NCBI RefSeq assembly: GCF_016863515.1
Contig: NZ_BOPA01000005.1
Coordinates: forward strand, 62,001-126,000
DNA length: 64,000 nt
Origin: Micromonospora gifhornensis
Lineage (GTDB): Bacteria; Actinomycetota; Actinomycetes; Mycobacteriales; Micromonosporaceae
Direction: 5' to 3'
Part shown: in pieces, positions 53,648 through 62,472 of the stretch
Layout of the letters: each line of letters opens with the position of its first letter
How positions within the stretch are numbered: the first letter of the stretch is position 1
The notes under the pieces: model-generated
What the model was told of the DNA's origin: nothing
Databases searched by the model: none
The model's input: only the letters and a program-made list of their open reading frames with translations
Made by a program: the position numbers and the translations under genes

Positions 53648-53670
53648 CAGGTTGCTGATGGACTACCCGT

Positions 53671-55302
53671 TCAGCGCCGTTCGAACCAGGCGGCCGCGTC
53701 GACGGGGAGCACGTGGCCATCGTGCTGCTCGGTGAGCGCCTCGCTGGCCACCAGCGGGGTGCCGTACCCGTCGATCCGTGCCGGGGTGTCGCCGGTGTTG
53801 ACCACGCAGGTCAGCACCGTGTCGCCGGCGGACCGGCTGAAGGCGAGCACGCCGGGCGCGGTCTCCTGCCAGGTGATGCCGCCGGTGCCGGCGAGGGCGG
53901 GGTGGGTGTGGCGGATCCGCAGGGCCGCCCGGTACAGCTCCAGGGTCGAACCGGGCACGCCGCTCTGGGCGGCCACCGACAGCGCACGCCAGGTGGCCGG
54001 GGCCGGCAGCCAGCTCAGCTCGCTGCCGACCGGCCCGAAGCCGTACGGGGCCACCTCGCCGCTCCACGGGATGGGCACCCGGCAGCCGTCCCGGCTCTCG
54101 CCGGTACGCAGGAAGGCCGGGTCCTGGCGCAGCTCGTCGGGCAGGTCGAGCACCTCCGGCAGCCCCAGTTCCTCACCCTGGTAAAGGTAGGCGCAGCCGG
54201 GCAGGGCGAGCATCATCAGCGCGGCGGCGCGAGCCCGGCGCAAGCCGACCTCACCGTCGCCGTAGCGGGTGACGTGCCGCTGACGGTCGTGGTTGGACAG
54301 CACCCAGGTGGTCGGGGCACCGACAATCGTCGACTCGGCAAGCGCGGTGTCGACCACCTTGCGGAACGAGTCGGCCGACCAGGTGGCGTCGAGGAAGTCG
54401 AAGCTGAACGCCTGGTGCAGCTCGTCCGGTCCGATGTAGCGGGCCAGCCGCTGCGGGGTCTCGGCCCAGGCCTCGGCCACCGCCATCCGGCCGCCGGGGT
54501 AGCTGTCCAGGATGGGCCGCCAGGCGCGGTAGATGTCGTGCACCTCGTCCTGGTCGAAGTAGGGCAGCCGGCCCTTGCCGAGCAGTTCGGACTGACGGCG
54601 GCCGGTGGTCATCGAGTTGAAGCCGACGTCCGGCAGCCCTTCGGCCTTGATCATGCCGTGGGCCACGTCGATGCGGAACCCGTCGACCCCACGGTCCAGC
54701 CAGAACCGCAGGATGTCCTCGAACTCGGCGCGTACCTGCGGGTTGCGCCAGTTCAGGTCGGGCTGGGCGGGATCGAACAGGTGCAGGTACCACTGGCCGT
54801 CCGGCACCCGGGTCCAGGCCGGACCGCCGAAGATGCTCTCCCAGTCGTTGGGCGGCAGTTCGCCGTCGGTGCCCTTGCCGTCGGCGAACAGGTAACGCTC
54901 GCGTTCGGGTGAGCCGGGCCCGGCCGCCAACGCCGCCTGGAACCAGGGGTGCTGGTCGGAGGTGTGGTTGGGCACGATGTCGACGATGATCCGCAGGCCG
55001 AGCGCGTGGGCGTCGGTGATCATCGCCTCGAAGTCGCCGAGCGTGCCGAACATCGGGTCGACGTCCCGGTAGTCGGCGACGTCGTAGCCGCCGTCGACCA
55101 TCGGGGAGGTGTAGAAGGGGGTCAGCCAGAGCGCATCCACGCCCAGGTCGCGCAGGTACGGCAGGCGTTCCCGGATGCCCGGCAGGTCGCCGATGCCGTC
55201 CCCGTTGGCGTCGGCGAAGCTGCGGACGTAGACCTGGTAGACGACGGCGGACCGCCACCAGTCGGCGTCGGAGGTCAGCGGCGAGGGGTTGCTGACGGTC
55301 AT
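53671..55302 (-). CDS. GH13 alpha-glucosidase
   Basis: A 543-residue cytoplasmic glycoside hydrolase of family 13 (oligo-1,6-glucosidase/alpha-glucosidase subfamily). Conserved regions in order: DIVPNHTSDQHPW, GFRIDVAHGM (nucleophile Asp), AVAEAWAE (acid/base Glu) and VLSNHDRQRH (transition-state Asp). No signal peptide. It would hydrolyse imported maltose or malto-oligosaccharides. ATG 55,302 follows GGGGAAC. A CTTGCGCAAG palindrome lies about 110 bases upstream, and the divergent malEFG and LacI genes complete the locus. Confidence 0.93.
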   Translation of the reverse strand: MTVSNPSPLTSDADWWRSAVVYQVYVRSFADANGDGIGDLPGIRERLPYLRDLGVDALWLTPFYTSPMVDGGYDVADYRDVDPMFGTLGDFEAMITDAHALGLRIIVDIVPNHTSDQHPWFQAALAAGPGSPERERYLFADGKGTDGELPPNDWESIFGGPAWTRVPDGQWYLHLFDPAQPDLNWRNPQVRAEFEDILRFWLDRGVDGFRIDVAHGMIKAEGLPDVGFNSMTTGRRQSELLGKGRLPYFDQDEVHDIYRAWRPILDSYPGGRMAVAEAWAETPQRLARYIGPDELHQAFSFDFLDATWSADSFRKVVDTALAESTIVGAPTTWVLSNHDRQRHVTRYGDGEVGLRRARAAALMMLALPGCAYLYQGEELGLPEVLDLPDELRQDPAFLRTGESRDGCRVPIPWSGEVAPYGFGPVGSELSWLPAPATWRALSVAAQSGVPGSTLELYRAALRIRHTHPALAGTGGITWQETAPGVLAFSRSAGDTVLTCVVNTGDTPARIDGYGTPLVASEALTEQHDGHVLPVDAAAWFERR

Positions 55303-55410
55303 CGGGTGTTCCCCGTTCTGTGGCGCGGGACGGCGGCACCCGGCGTGGCATCGGTGGGACGCGGGTGTCTGAGAAGAATGCCGGGCCAGCGCTGCAAGAG
55401 TCAAGCAGAC

Positions 55411-55420
55411 CTTGCGCAAG
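55411..55420. promoter_or_regulatory. LacI-family operator upstream of glucosidase
   Basis: CTTGCGCAAG is a perfect 10-base palindrome between the LacI stop (55,453) and the glucosidase start (55,302). A nearby GCTGCAAGAG at 55,391 could be a second half-site. CTTGC-containing sites are typical of actinobacterial MalR repressors. Confidence 0.6.
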
Positions 55421-55452
55421 AAATCCCTACGGCCGCCGGAGTGCGGCTGATG

Positions 55453-56532
55453 TCACGCCGGAACCGCGAACGCCGGTGGCGTGGGGCGCTGCGAACCGCC
55501 CTGCGCGGGCGGGGTGTCCGTCCGGGCCACCGCCGTCGAGCCGCGTACCACCAGTTCAGGCCGGAACAGGTACTCCGAGTGCGGGGCACCGTGCCCGTTG
55601 ATCTCGTCGACCAGCGCCCGGACGGCGGCGACCGCCATCGCGGCCACCGGCTGCCGCATGGTGGTCAGCGGTGGGTCGGTGAAGGCCATCAGCGGTGAGT
55701 CGTCGTACCCGACCACGGAGAGGTCACCCGGCACGGAGAGTCCGCGCTGCCGGGCGGCCCGGATCGCGCCGAGGGCCATCAGGTCGGAGCCGCAGACGAT
55801 GCCGGTGACGCCGCGCTCGATCAGCCGACCGGCTGCCGCCTCGCCACCCTCCACACCGAACAGCGACAGCTCGGTCAGGTCGGCCAACTCGTCCTCGGAG
55901 ATGTCGGTGAGGCGCTGCATGGCCGTCTTGTATCCGCTCACCTTGCGCAGCACCGGCACGAACCGGTCCGGGCCGGTGATCAGGCCGATCCGGCGGTGGC
56001 CCAGGGCCACCAGGTGCGCGACCGCCAGCTCCGCCGCCTCCCGGTCGTCGCAGGAGACGAACGGCGCGCCGAGCCCGGGGGCGTACCCGTTGATCATGAC
56101 GATGGGCAGTGGCCGGGCGATCAGGGTCCGGTACCGGTCGTGGTCGGCGGCGGTGTCGGCGTGCAGGCCGGAGACGAAGACGATGCCGGAGACCTGCCGG
56201 TCGAGCAGCATCTCGACGTACTCGTCCTCGCGGACACCGCCGGGAGTCTGGGTGCACAGCACCGGGGTGTAGCCGGTGGGCGCCAGGGCCGACTCGATGA
56301 TCTGGGCGAAGGCCGGGAAGATCGGGTTGTCCAGCTCCGGCACCACCAGCCCGACCAGCCCGGCGCTGCGTTTGCGCAGCCGGGCGGGGCGTTCGTAGCC
56401 GAGCACGTCGAGGGCGGTCAGGACGGCCTGCCGGGTCTCGGGCGCCACGCCGGGGCGGTCGTTGAGCACCCGCGACACCGTGGCCTCACTGACGTCGGCC
56501 TGCTGGGCGATGTCGGACAAGCGAGCGCGCAT
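55453..56532 (-). CDS. LacI family repressor (MalR-like)
   Basis: A 359-residue regulator. The N-terminal HTH RLSDIAQQADVSEATVSRVL and hinge region are followed by the periplasmic-binding-type sugar domain (GLVGLVVPELDNPIFPAFAQ, LGHRRIGLITGP, VVGYDDSPLMAFTDPPLTT). The ATG at 56,532 was chosen because the HTH begins within five residues and TACAGT lies six bases upstream, implying a leaderless mRNA. It is divergent from malE and upstream of the alpha-glucosidase, so it presumably represses both until malto-oligosaccharides bind. Confidence 0.92.
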   Translation of the reverse strand: MRARLSDIAQQADVSEATVSRVLNDRPGVAPETRQAVLTALDVLGYERPARLRKRSAGLVGLVVPELDNPIFPAFAQIIESALAPTGYTPVLCTQTPGGVREDEYVEMLLDRQVSGIVFVSGLHADTAADHDRYRTLIARPLPIVMINGYAPGLGAPFVSCDDREAAELAVAHLVALGHRRIGLITGPDRFVPVLRKVSGYKTAMQRLTDISEDELADLTELSLFGVEGGEAAAGRLIERGVTGIVCGSDLMALGAIRAARQRGLSVPGDLSVVGYDDSPLMAFTDPPLTTMRQPVAAMAVAAVRALVDEINGHGAPHSEYLFRPELVVRGSTAVARTDTPPAQGGSQRPTPPAFAVPA

Positions 56533-56850
56533 GGCGGCACTGTAGCTCACGGCCAAGTTCTTGCGCAGTAGCCAGCAAGAACTTGCACAATCGAGCAGCG
56601 GGTGCCGAAAAAGGTGCCCGCCACGCTTGCGTACCCCCACGTGAGCGTGGGCTGTACGTGGACTCCTGCTCACCTTGGGTGAGGTGTCCCCGCCCCGGCG
56701 GGCGGGGAAATGCCCAGTTGGCGACACTTGTCGACGATTGACGTTGCGGATGGGGCACGGTTGTTGCAGGGATGTTCGCAAGGGGTTTCGAGTTACGAAA
56801 ACTCTTGCTACTGTCCCCGCCGTTACCCGGCAGGCAATTTAGGAGCGAAC
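56533..56850. promoter_or_regulatory. Divergent control region lacI-malE
   Basis: A 318-base region with no gene. Near the repressor gene, AAGTTCTTGC (56,555-56,564) and GCAAGAACTT (56,575-56,584) form a perfect 10-base inverted repeat with a 10-base spacer, followed by CTTGCACAA. A hairpin CCCACG-TGAG-CGTGGG is at 56,636-56,651. Near malE are TTGCAGG (56,764), TTCGCAAG (56,775) and CTCTTGC, TTTCG/CGAAA around 56,786-56,800, and TACTGT (56,809) as a probable -10. Repression of both directions through CTTGC half-sites is inferred. Confidence 0.6.
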
Positions 56851-58152
56851 ATGCGTCGCACAGCCAGGGGGATCGCCGTACTCGCCTCCGCCAGTCTCGC
56901 CCTCACCGTCGCCGCGTGCGGCGGCGAGGACAAGGCGACCGAGGAGCAGCCCAAGGCCGACCCCGCTTCCCTCACCGCGGAACTGACCTGGTGGGACACC
57001 TCCGACCCGCAGAACGAGGGCCCGGCGTTCAAGGAGTTGATCGCCAAGTTCAACCAGACCCACCCGAACGTGAAGATCAACTACCAGTCGGTCCCGTTCG
57101 GCGAGGCCCAGAACAAGTTCAAGACCGCCGCGCAGGCCAAGAGCGGCGCGCCGGACATCCTGCGGGCCGAGGTCGCCTGGGTGCCCGAGTTCGCCTCGCT
57201 CGGCTACCTCTACGCGCTCGACGGCTCGGAGCTGCTCAGCGACGCGACCGACTTCCTGGCGACCCCGCTCGCCTCCAACAAGTACGACGGCAAGACCTAC
57301 GGCATCCCGCAGGTCACCGACAGCCTCGCGCTGATGTACAACAAGGAACTGCTGACCAAGGCCGGCATCAGCGCGCCGCCGAAGACCTGGGCCGAGCTGA
57401 AGTCCGCCTCGCAGACCATCAAGGACAAGACCGGCGCCGAGGGCGTGTACGTCAACCCGGCCGGCTATTTCATGTTGCCCTTCATGTACGGCGAGGGCGG
57501 TGACCTGGTCGACCCCGAGGCCAAGAAGATCATCGTCAACTCCGAGCAGAACGCCGCCGGGCTGGCCATCGCCAAGGACCTGATCGACAGCGGTGCCGCC
57601 GCCAAGCCGTCCGCCAACGACGCGTACGGCACCATGATGACCCTGTTCAAGGAGCAGAAGGTCGCCATGATCATCAACGGGCCGTGGGAGGTCAACAACG
57701 TCTCCTCGGCACCGGACTTCGGCGGTCTGGAGAACCTGGGCATCGCCCCGGTGCCGGCCGGCTCGGCCCGCGCCGGTGGCCCGGTCGGCGGCCACAACTA
57801 CGTGATCTGGTCCGGCATGCCGCAGGAGAAGATCGACGCTGCCGTCGCGTTCGTGAAGTTCATGGCCTCCGCCGAGTCGCAGGCGTTCCTGTCGGAGAAG
57901 CTCGGCCTGCTGCCCACCCGCACCTCCGCGTACCAGGTCGACGCGGTCAAGAACAACCCCGTGGTGGCCGCCTTCCAGGCGGTGAACGAGGCGGCCGTGG
58001 GTCGCCCGTGGATCCCCGAGGCCGGCCAGTTCTTCGGCCCGCTCGACCAGATGGCCACTGAGGTCCTGATCCAGAACAAGGACCCCAAGGCCGCGCTGGA
58101 CGGCGTCGCCAAGAAGTACAAGGCCGAGGTCGTTCCCGGCTACGGGCTCTGA
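56851..58152 (+). CDS. malE: Maltose/malto-oligosaccharide-binding lipoprotein
   Basis: A 433-residue solute-binding protein for a CUT1 ABC importer. Signal peptide and lipobox are ASASLALTVAACGG (lipidated Cys near residue 25). Binding-protein motifs include ELTWWDTSDPQNEGPAFKEL, DILRAEVAWVPEFASLGYLY and KVAMIINGPWEVNN. Its place next to a LacI repressor, an alpha-glucosidase and MalFG-type permeases argues for maltose-type substrates. AGGAGC precedes the ATG at 56,851. Two perfect stem-loops follow before malF. Confidence 0.88.
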   Translation: MRRTARGIAVLASASLALTVAACGGEDKATEEQPKADPASLTAELTWWDTSDPQNEGPAFKELIAKFNQTHPNVKINYQSVPFGEAQNKFKTAAQAKSGAPDILRAEVAWVPEFASLGYLYALDGSELLSDATDFLATPLASNKYDGKTYGIPQVTDSLALMYNKELLTKAGISAPPKTWAELKSASQTIKDKTGAEGVYVNPAGYFMLPFMYGEGGDLVDPEAKKIIVNSEQNAAGLAIAKDLIDSGAAAKPSANDAYGTMMTLFKEQKVAMIINGPWEVNNVSSAPDFGGLENLGIAPVPAGSARAGGPVGGHNYVIWSGMPQEKIDAAVAFVKFMASAESQAFLSEKLGLLPTRTSAYQVDAVKNNPVVAAFQAVNEAAVGRPWIPEAGQFFGPLDQMATEVLIQNKDPKAALDGVAKKYKAEVVPGYGL

Positions 58153-58163
58153 GTCCCACCGTC

Positions 58164-58262
58164 GGCGGGCCGGCGCGGTAGGCCCGCCTCCGTACACCGG
58201 TGACACGCCGGTGAACCTTCGGCACCCGGCAGCGGGTCGGCGACCGTCACGGTCGCCGACCC
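58164..58262 (+). promoter_or_regulatory. malE-malF intergenic stem-loops
   Basis: Two hairpins lie in the 141-base gap: GGCGGGCC/GGCCCGCC (58,164-58,188) and a 13-base perfect stem GGGTCGGCGACCG-TCA-CGGTCGCCGACCC (58,234-58,262). Neither has a T-run. In other maltose operons such structures protect the malE mRNA so that binding protein exceeds permease; the same role is inferred here. Confidence 0.6.
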
Positions 58263-58293
58263 GGCCGGACCCTCTGCTCTGGAGCGCAGCTGG

Positions 58294-59310
58294 ATGACCA
58301 CCGTGACTGCCGACCCGGCGCCGCCGTCGACGCCGCCCGGCCGACCTGCTCGTCCCTCCCGGCTGCGCCGCAGCTGGGAGAAGCACTGGTACGCCTGGGC
58401 GATGGTGCTGCCCGTCGTCATCGTCCTGGCAGTTCTGATCTTCTACCCGCTGTTCCGCGGGGTCTGGCTCTCCTTCACCAACCTCACCGAGGCCAACCAG
58501 GTCGCCGAGATCTGCACCAGGTCGATCACCGGCGGCGAGGTCTGCACCGACAACCCCAACAAGTGGGAGTTCGTCGGGCTGGACAACTACGTGCGGGTGC
58601 TCACCGGCGAGGTCGGCGAGTTCTGGCAGTGGACCGGCGTCACGCTGATCTGGACGTTCGTCTGCGTGGCCTGTCACTTCGGCCTGGGCCTGGGCCTGGC
58701 CAACATGCTCAACCGCCCGATGCGGGCGCGCGGGTTCTACCGGGTGGTGCTGGTGCTGCCCTGGGCGGTGCCGGCCTTCGTCAGCGCGTTCGCCTGGAAG
58801 TTCATCTTCAACGAGCGCTTCGGCCTGGCCAACGCGCTGCTCACCGCCCTCGGCATCGACCCGGTCTCCTGGTTCGCCGACCGGTGGACGGCCCTGCTCA
58901 CCGCCATCGTCACAAACGTCTGGCTGGGTGTGCCGTTCATGATGGTGGCCCTGCTCGGCGGCATGCAGACCATCCCGAGTGAGCTGTACGAGGCGGCCGA
59001 GATCGACGGCGCGTCGGCCTGGCAGCGGTTCAGGAACATCACCCTGCCCGGGCTGCGTCCGGTCAGCATGACGGTGGTGCTGCTCGGCACCATCTGGACC
59101 TTCAACATGTTCCCGATCATCTTCCTGGTGACCGAGGGGCAGCCGGCCGGGCAGAGCGAGATCCTGGTGACCGGTGCGTACCGGGCCGCCTTCGAAGGCA
59201 TCCGCAACTACTCGCTGGCGTCGACGTACGGCGTACTGATCCTGTCGATCCTGCTGGTCTTCTCGGTGTTCTACCGGCGGGTGCTGCGCAAGCAAGGCGA
59301 GGTGTGGTGA
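58294..59310 (+). CDS. malF: Maltose-type ABC transporter permease MalF
   Basis: A 338-residue permease with a cytoplasmic N-terminal tail, six to seven helices, and the EAA loop EAAEIDGASAWQRFRNITLP at about residues 233-252. A periplasmic loop near residue 60-75 has two cysteines (EICTRSITGGEVC), possibly a disulfide. Its TGA overlaps the malG ATG by one base. With MalG it forms the channel; no ATPase gene is adjacent, implying use of a shared MsiK-like ATPase. Confidence 0.9.
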   Translation: MTTVTADPAPPSTPPGRPARPSRLRRSWEKHWYAWAMVLPVVIVLAVLIFYPLFRGVWLSFTNLTEANQVAEICTRSITGGEVCTDNPNKWEFVGLDNYVRVLTGEVGEFWQWTGVTLIWTFVCVACHFGLGLGLANMLNRPMRARGFYRVVLVLPWAVPAFVSAFAWKFIFNERFGLANALLTALGIDPVSWFADRWTALLTAIVTNVWLGVPFMMVALLGGMQTIPSELYEAAEIDGASAWQRFRNITLPGLRPVSMTVVLLGTIWTFNMFPIIFLVTEGQPAGQSEILVTGAYRAAFEGIRNYSLASTYGVLILSILLVFSVFYRRVLRKQGEVW

Positions 59311-60164
59311 TGAGCAAGGTGACGCGCCGTGGGCACCGGCGACGTAGTCCGGCGATGTCCGTCCTGCTGCACGGCACGTTGATCCTGGCCTCGCTGATCG
59401 CGATCGGCCCGATCGCCTGGGTGCTGCTCTCCTCGCTCAAGCCCGGGTACGCGATCCAGAGCAGCGAGTTGACCCTGTTCCGGGACACCACGCTTGCCAA
59501 CTACCGCTACGTGCTGACCGAGACGAACTTCCCGCGCTGGTTCCTCAACTCGGTGATCGTCGCGGCCTTCACCATGACCATCGGCATCTTCCTGTCCGCC
59601 ACCACCGGCTACGCGGTGTCCCGGTTCAACTTCCCGGGCCGCCGGCCGCTGATGATGGTCTTCCTGGTCACCCAGATGTTCCCGGTGGCCATCCTGATCG
59701 TGCCGATCTACACGATCCTGGCCCGGCTGGGCCTGATCAACACCATGCCCGCGCTGATCGTCGCGTACCTGACCATCGCGGTGCCGTTCTGCGCCTGGAT
59801 GTTGAAGGGCTACTTCGACTCCATCCCGACCTCGCTGGACGAGGCGGCGGCGCTGGACGGCTGCGGGCCGTTCGCCACCTTCTGGAGGGTGGTGCTGCCG
59901 CTGGCCCGCCCCGCCGTGGCGGTCACCGCCTTCTACACCTTCCTCACCGCCTGGGGTGAGGTGGCGTACGCCTCGGCGTTCATCCAGACCGACAACAAGT
60001 TCACCCTGGCGTACGGGCTCCAGCAGTTCGTGCCGCAGTTCAACCCGCAGTGGGAGTACCTGACGGCCGCCGCCGTCCTGGTAACCATCCCGGCCGGGCT
60101 GGTCTTCTTCTTCGCCCAGAAGCACCTGGTGTCCGGCTTGACGGCCGGTGGCACGAAGGGCTGA
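59310..60164 (+). CDS. malG: Maltose-type ABC transporter permease MalG
   Basis: A 284-residue permease with six helices; EAA loop EAAALDGCGPFATFWRVVLP at about 180-200; conserved ending AQKHLVSGLTAGGTKG. It forms the channel with MalF. Translation is coupled through the one-base overlap with malF. An upstream in-frame GTG at 59,304 is less likely. It is the last gene of the malEFG operon. Confidence 0.91.
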   Translation: MSKVTRRGHRRRSPAMSVLLHGTLILASLIAIGPIAWVLLSSLKPGYAIQSSELTLFRDTTLANYRYVLTETNFPRWFLNSVIVAAFTMTIGIFLSATTGYAVSRFNFPGRRPLMMVFLVTQMFPVAILIVPIYTILARLGLINTMPALIVAYLTIAVPFCAWMLKGYFDSIPTSLDEAAALDGCGPFATFWRVVLPLARPAVAVTAFYTFLTAWGEVAYASAFIQTDNKFTLAYGLQQFVPQFNPQWEYLTAAAVLVTIPAGLVFFFAQKHLVSGLTAGGTKG

Positions 60165-60211
60165 CCGGGTGGCTCTACTACGATCCGTCGTTGATAGGGC
60201 AGGATAGGCGG

Positions 60212-60553
60212 ATGGAAGCACTCCGACTCATCCTTCTCTACATCCACCTCATCGGGTTCGCGCTGCTGCTGGGTGGTGCGATCGTGCAATACATCAGCGG
60301 CAAGCTCCGGATCAACGCCGCCATGCTCTGGGGCGCGGTGATCCAGCTGTTGAGTGGCACCGGCCTGGCGGCCCCGCTGCGGGACGGTGACGAGCCGGAT
60401 CCGGCGAAGCTCGTCGTCAAGTTCCTCATCTCCCTGGCGATCTTCGTGATGGTCTTCTTCTCCCGGAAGCGGGACGAGGTCAACCGAGGTCACTTCCTCG
60501 CTATCATCGGGCTGACGCTTGTCAATGCGGCGGTGGCGGTTTTCTGGCGGTGA
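60212..60553 (+). CDS. Small hypothetical membrane protein
   Basis: A 113-residue protein with about four hydrophobic segments: LILLYIHLIGFALLLGGAI, MLWGAVIQLLSGTGL, LVVKFLISLAIFVMVFF and LAIIGLTLVNAAVAVF. The conserved-looking YIHLIGFALLLGG resembles DUF2269/CopD-like small membrane proteins, but I cannot assign it. AGGATAGG is just upstream of the ATG at 60,212. It lies 47 bases after malG on the same strand, so read-through is possible, though no functional link is evident. Confidence 0.78.
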   Translation: MEALRLILLYIHLIGFALLLGGAIVQYISGKLRINAAMLWGAVIQLLSGTGLAAPLRDGDEPDPAKLVVKFLISLAIFVMVFFSRKRDEVNRGHFLAIIGLTLVNAAVAVFWR

Positions 60554-61197
60554 CCGGCGAATTCGCACCATGATTGTGTGAATCCGGTTTGATTTCCAGA
60601 GGTCGATGGGTCGGGCGGGGCCGCGAAAGGCCTCGCCTGACCCTGTGTGCTGCTCGGCGCGGTGGAGCGGGTATCCGCTGGCCGTGCCGCAGTTGATTGC
60701 GAAAGCCGATTTGCGTCGGGCTCTGTTGTGGTGGCGCAAATCGTACGGCGACCCTCGGTGATGTCTCGGGGCGGTGCGGCGATGGGGATTTCCCGGCGTG
60801 GATGACCGTGACCGCGACCGCGATCCCGGGCTGCGGGGTAGTCGTTTTCGCTGGCCCCGGCGTGCGGAATGCAAGATCGAAAATGTGGTCGACGATGAGC
60901 GGTATGGGGGCGACCGTCAGCGCGATGACCGGTATTCGACGGAATGCCGGATCCGCAATCGCGGTGGCTCGATCCGGTAGGTGATCAAACCTGACAAAGC
61001 GTTACGAGAGCGTGAGCTTCCCCACCGTAAGCATTACGTACGGGTAACAGGCCTCCAACAGTCCTGCACGCTTGTCGTTGGTCAGATGGACGCGGGCGTA
61101 CGCTCGGCGTCCGTAACGTGGGAGACCGGCGGCAAGGCGCAGGCCGGTTCAAGGGCAGCCACCGCAACCACGCGGTGTGCAATGGAAGGGAGACGTC
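60554..61197. other. Gene-poor region of lower GC
   Basis: A 644-base gap. Base composition is visibly less GC-rich than the surroundings (for example GATTGTGTGAATCCGGTTTG near 60,570). A frame from GTG 60,774 to 60,980 encodes 68 residues rich in Asp and Arg (VDDRDRDRDPG), but third positions are only about two-thirds G/C, unlike real genes here, so I do not call it. The final 200 bases should hold the promoter of the BMP-family gene; no clear -35/-10 pair is seen. Confidence 0.5.
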
Positions 61198-62283
61198 TTG
61201 CGCTCGGTGCGTGGGATGCGGATTGCCTCGATGATCGCGGCGGGTGGGCTCGTACTGAGCGCTGCCGCCTGTGGCGAGGCTCCGGATGAGGACAACAACG
61301 CCGGTTCCGGCGGCGAGAAGTACAGCGCCTGTATGGTCACCGACGTCGGCGGCATCGACGACAAGTCGTTCAACGCCTCGGCCTGGAAGGGCCTTGAGGC
61401 CGCCAAGGCCGAGAACAGCAACATCGACATCAAGTACGTCGCGTCGCGGGCCGAGGCCGACTACGAGCCCAACCTTTCCGCGTACGTCAACCAGGACTGC
61501 GACTTCATCCTGGCCGTCGGCGGCCTGATGGGCGAATCCACCAAGAAGATCGCCGAGGCGAACCCGAACCAGCAGTTCGCGATCGTCGACGCCAACCCCG
61601 GCGTGGCCAACGTCTACCCGATGGAGTTCGACACCGCGCAGGCCGGCTTCCTCGCCGGTTACGTGGCCGCCGGCATGAGCGAGAGCGGCAAGGTCGGCAC
61701 CTACGGCGGCATGAAGATCCCGCCGGTGACCATCTTCATGGACGGCTTCGTCGACGGCGTGGCCCACTACAACCAGGCCAAGGGCGCCAAGGTCCAGGCC
61801 CTCGGTTGGAACAAGGAGACCCAGAACGGCTCCTTCACCAACGACTTCGTCAAGCAGGACGAGGGCAAGAAGGTCAGCGACGCGCTGGTCGCCCAGGGTG
61901 CGGACATCGTCATGCCGGTCGCCGGCGGCGCCGGCCTCGGCACCACCGGTGCGGCCAAGGCCTCCGGTGGCAAGTACAACACCATCTGGGTGGACGTCGA
62001 CGGCTGCGAGAGCACGCCGGACTGCTCGGCGATCATCACCACCGTGGTGAAGAACATCCCGGGTGCGGTCAAGGAGGCCGTGCTGAAGGCCGCCGGTGGC
62101 GAGAAGCTCAGCGCCGAGCAGGGCTTCGTCGGCACCCTGGCCAACGACGGCGTCTCGCTCGCCCCGTACCACGAGTTCGACAGCAAGGTCCCGGCCGAGC
62201 TCAAGGCCGAGGTCGACAAGCTGAAGGCGGACATCGCCGCCGGCACCGTCAAGGTCGAGTCGGCCGCCCAGCCGAAGAGTTGA
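61198..62283 (+). CDS. BMP-family substrate-binding lipoprotein
   Basis: A 361-residue lipoprotein of the basic-membrane-protein/PnrA family, which binds purine nucleosides. The signal peptide (MIAAGGLVLSAAAC) ends in a lipobox Cys near residue 21. Family features: DVGGIDDKSFNASAWKGLE, DFILAVGGLMGES, AGFLAGYVAAGMS and VDGCESTPDC with two Cys that may form a disulfide. The TTG at 61,198 is the start because GGAAGGGAG lies five bases upstream; GTG 61,210 and ATG 61,216 are less well placed. The downstream ATPase gene belongs to the same importer. Confidence 0.9.
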   Translation: MRSVRGMRIASMIAAGGLVLSAAACGEAPDEDNNAGSGGEKYSACMVTDVGGIDDKSFNASAWKGLEAAKAENSNIDIKYVASRAEADYEPNLSAYVNQDCDFILAVGGLMGESTKKIAEANPNQQFAIVDANPGVANVYPMEFDTAQAGFLAGYVAAGMSESGKVGTYGGMKIPPVTIFMDGFVDGVAHYNQAKGAKVQALGWNKETQNGSFTNDFVKQDEGKKVSDALVAQGADIVMPVAGGAGLGTTGAAKASGGKYNTIWVDVDGCESTPDCSAIITTVVKNIPGAVKEAVLKAAGGEKLSAEQGFVGTLANDGVSLAPYHEFDSKVPAELKAEVDKLKADIAAGTVKVESAAQPKS

Positions 62284-62289
62284 GCCCTG

Positions 62290-62388
62290 CACCGCCCGCC
62301 TGCGATGCGACGATCACCGTAGGCGGGCGGTGGGTACGCCACACCATGAACCGGCCGCCCCGCAGCGGGGAGTCCCGCTGCGGGGCGG
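62290..62388 (+). promoter_or_regulatory. Two perfect stem-loops between BMP gene and ATPase
   Basis: CACCGCCCGCCT/AGGCGGGCGGTG (62,290-62,301 with 62,321-62,332) and a 15-base perfect stem CCGCCCCGCAGCGGG-GAGT-CCCGCTGCGGGGCGG (62,355-62,388) occupy the gap. They have no T-run. They may lower ATPase expression relative to binding protein by attenuation or mRNA processing. Confidence 0.6.
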
Positions 62389-62472
62389 TGGCGCACCCCG
62401 GCCGGGTCGGCGCCGTGCCCCGTTCGCCAGCGGCTACGCTGCACCATCGCTTCGCACTCCCAGGAGGTTGCG

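Noticed and set aside
60697..60984. Overlapping small frames in the gap after the small membrane protein gene
   Set aside because: Low third-position GC, no recognised domain and no clear ribosome-binding site; kept only as a curiosity.
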